DNA from: Pseudorasbora parva | Taxonomy: Eukaryota; Chordata; Actinopteri; Cypriniformes; Gobionidae | Length of the DNA: 64,000 nucleotides | Assembly (NCBI RefSeq): GCF_024679245.1 | Contig: NC_090179.1 | Location: forward strand, 5,983,820 to 6,047,819 | Reading direction: 5' to 3' | Shown here: one piece after another, positions 62,001-64,000 of the stretch | How positions within the stretch are numbered: position 1 is the first letter of the stretch | Layout of the letters: each line of letters begins with the position of its first letter | Program-made: the position numbers and the translations under genes | The notes under the pieces: model-generated | The model's database searches: none | The model's input: only the letters and a program-made list of their open reading frames with translations | What the model was told of the DNA's origin: nothing

Positions 62001-63100
62001 CAGAGAGAGAGCCAATGCAAGCTTGTTCTAAGCTAACGAGCTATCGTACGGATAGCTGGGAATTTTGGCTAACTGATGTAGACAGTTAGATAATTAGACA
62101 ATTCAGACAATTAGGTGGGCGGTAGCCCTGGTTGTCACTTGGTGAACTGCTGCTCGGTCGTCCCGGGACTATCTAATTCTCCTTGGGGTCTCTTGGTGAA
62201 CTGAAAGAAACACAAACGTGATAGTCCAACAGTGAGGATAGGAAAGAGCACAGTGGAAACAAACACAAGATGAATTGGTCTGTAATGAAAGGAATGTCAG
62301 CGTGCGCGCCGGGAGTGTTAGGGAAAATTAATAGGCTTAATGCTCAAGATATACTAAAATTCGGCTTGTACTATGGGTTGTCCCATTTAGCTCATCCGGG
62401 GTGAATTGAGGTCGCTCAAGTGGAAACCCAGCGGTGTGGTTGGCCTTTCAAACGCTTCCAAACACCCACTGCCGTGTCCCCGGTCCCCTGCCACTCTGTG
62501 TCGCGTTGCGCCCACTCAAACAGCTTATGACTTTAAACACAACCCGACACACCAGTCCATCAACCGCCAGCCCGCGCAGCAAAATCGGAACGTCCCCAGA
62601 ACCCTCTTTTTCAAGAGTGGCCCCGCTCAGGCCCCGGTTTAGGGATTAGTCCCAGAGATTGCCTTGCGTGCGTGAGCTGAACTGGTTGACTTCTTTGGAG
62701 TGTCGAATTGCTGATGTCGCCACTGCGTGCCACAGCCGCGGACAGAGATACAAGAAACCGAGACTCACACACAGCCGGTGCCGGTTACGTCGGTCGGGCC
62801 ACCCCCCCTCTGGAGACCAGCCTGTGACGATTCTCAATGCACCTCGGACGCGTGAGCCCTACAATGGATACACACAGAGGGTAAACAGGTGGAATTAAAA
62901 ATGAATTAAAAGCTCCCCTGTTCACCGGATCAAAGGCCTTTTGATTGTAGGTGAGAAGGAAGTGGAAGTTTAAATATCAAGAGCAATTTAGCAAAAAGGC
63001 AAAAGTTTCTGTCAAGTAGTGATAAAACAAAAAGCACCTTTGATACTGTTTGTAATTACCAGACTGAACTTTGTTCCCGATGGGAGGGGAAAAGAAAACT
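62001..63100 (-). other. Retroviral 5' leader, no gene
   Basis: This GC-richer stretch lies upstream of gag on the minus strand. A second acceptor-like site (tttctttcag) lies near 62,200 and a donor-like GTGAGT near 62,765. No primer-binding site could be identified with confidence, and no long frame is present. Confidence 0.4.
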
Positions 63101-63330
63101 TTTGCAGAGAGGGAAAAAAAAAAAAAAAAAATTAATAATAATAAGAAGACAAAAAAATAAAAAATAAAAAAAATTAATAATAATAATTTTTAATTAAAAA
63201 TTAATTAAAATTAAAAATTAAGATTAAAAATTGAAAATTAAAATTAAAATAAAGTTATAAATTAAATTAAAAAAAAAAAATTGAGATAAAAATAAAAATT
63301 AGAAGCTCAACTTAATTCAAATTAAATTCA
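63100..63330. repeat. A/T-only low-complexity stretch
   Basis: About 200 bp of A runs mixed with TTAATA-type words (for example 63,113-63,130 and 63,160-63,290). It may be a degraded microsatellite or a tail. No gene. Confidence 0.85.
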
Positions 63331-63839
63331 AAGCAAGTTTAAATGAAATTTAACTAAGCCTGTAAGGAAAATCAAATAAAAGAAAGCCAATCAAAAATCC
63401 TACCCTATAACGATTAATCTCTAAATGGGAGTTATCCAAATAAAAGAATTAATCAGGAAGGGCGTAGGGATTTAGTGTTGCGCTGACTTAACAGGGTATA
63501 GCCACACGGTGGCGTCCTTCCTTCCAATTGGACTGTCTGTGACTTAAACCTAATTTCACTTTGGGTTAGAGGAAGTTATGTTTCTTTTTAAACTTCAGAT
63601 TCGAATAAGGGTGTTTAATCAGCGAGAAAGGAGATTTGGTTGTTGCTAGAAAAATTGTATAAATGAAACTGTGTACAACAGTAAGCAATAAACAATTTAT
63701 AGGCTCAAACTTATTTTGTTAAGGCAGAATGAAATACGGAGAGTGAAACTATCCGAATTTATCCACACGATGGCGCTATTGCGCCCGCCCTAGACTAGAG
63801 TTAGTTAGGCGGAAATGCTCACCAGATGGCTTTGTCTGG
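63331..63839. other. Unresolved stretch, leader or flank
   Basis: No gene or LTR match is seen. It contains a TATAAATTGTTTATTG word on the minus strand near 63,690. It shows no similarity to 51,000-52,643, so it is not the second LTR of the element as far as I can tell. Confidence 0.35.
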
Positions 63840-63990
63840 TTCTTGAGTCGCCCTCTGGCGGGTTGCAAGCGGCGTTGCAATTCTTGAGTCGCCCTCTGGC
63901 GGTTTGCAAGCGGCGTTGCAATTTCTGAGTCGCCTTCGCGTTTTGCAAGCGGCGTTGCAATTCTTGAGTCGCCCTCTGGCGGTCTTCGCT
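63840..63990. repeat. Four tandem copies of a 41-bp GC-rich unit
   Basis: Units start at 63,840, 63,881, 63,922 and 63,961 (the last cut short). Each contains TTCTTGAGTCGCCCTCTGGC and TTGCAAGCGGCGTTGCAA. The words CGCC-CTCT-GGCG and TTGCAA...TTGCAA make each unit able to form two small hairpins. The third unit is shortened by 2 bp. Confidence 0.9.
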
Positions 63991-64000
63991 ACAAATGACT

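Noticed and set aside
61960..62001. Gag start upstream of 61,959 (Val-Cys repeat leader)
   Set aside because: The frame has GTG there, not ATG, and the residues come from a TG repeat. The first ATG is at 61,959.
63981..64000. TGTAGCG on the minus strand at 63,993 as the start of a 5' LTR
   Set aside because: It shares only 7 bases with the putative 3' LTR start at 52,643; the following sequence is unrelated.

Overview
The window looks like repeat-dense nuclear DNA of a teleost, most likely a cyprinid. I base this on NLR-family 5' exons of the fish type, BEL/Pao, hAT and I-like LINE remnants, palindromic MITEs of familiar cyprinid type, and very long (CA)n tracts. No complete host gene is visible. 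All gene names rest on motifs read by eye; no search was run.

Region 1 (1-30,868) is a large inverted repeat. The left arm (1-430, 3,395-5,520, 22,801-23,205) and right arm (25,668-26,166, 28,122-30,160, 30,440-30,868) each carry the same diverging 5' exons of an NLR-like gene, head to head around a 2.4-kb spacer holding an I-like LINE fragment. The arms were later split by different insertions, so each arm shows the other's empty site. The left arm received a DNA element (TE-A, about 5,521-22,800). A BEL/Pao retrotransposon (6,540-17,166) landed in TE-A and was itself hit by two hAT-like elements. The right arm received TE-B (26,167-28,121, 4-bp target duplication), with a small MITE inside it.

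Region 2 (31,441-49,740) is a block of six copies of a roughly 3.4-kb non-coding repeat. Three are direct on the minus strand and flanked by plus-strand copies; they meet at (ATT)n tracts and a 50-bp palindromic repeat. Each carries long (CA/TG)n tracts whose strand follows the unit. Nothing there looks coding.

Region 3 (about 51,000-64,000) holds the most interesting object: an endogenous retrovirus on the minus strand with intact gag (624 codons), pol (1,776 codons) and env (588 codons). Gag and pol are in the same frame, separated by a single UGA in the context UGA-CUA-G, a known stop-readthrough context. Pol has an active-looking retropepsin followed by a second, degenerate retropepsin-like copy, then RT, a degenerate and an intact RNase H, and a D,D-35-E integrase with a GPY/F-like end. 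Env has a signal peptide, a furin-type site followed by a glycine/alanine-rich fusion peptide, and a C-terminal anchor, resembling paramyxovirus-type F proteins. This combination fits the lokiretrovirus lineage described from vertebrate genomes. A perfect splice acceptor abuts the env ATG and another abuts the gag ATG. A polypurine tract and likely 3' LTR start follow env; no matching 5' LTR is visible before the window ends.
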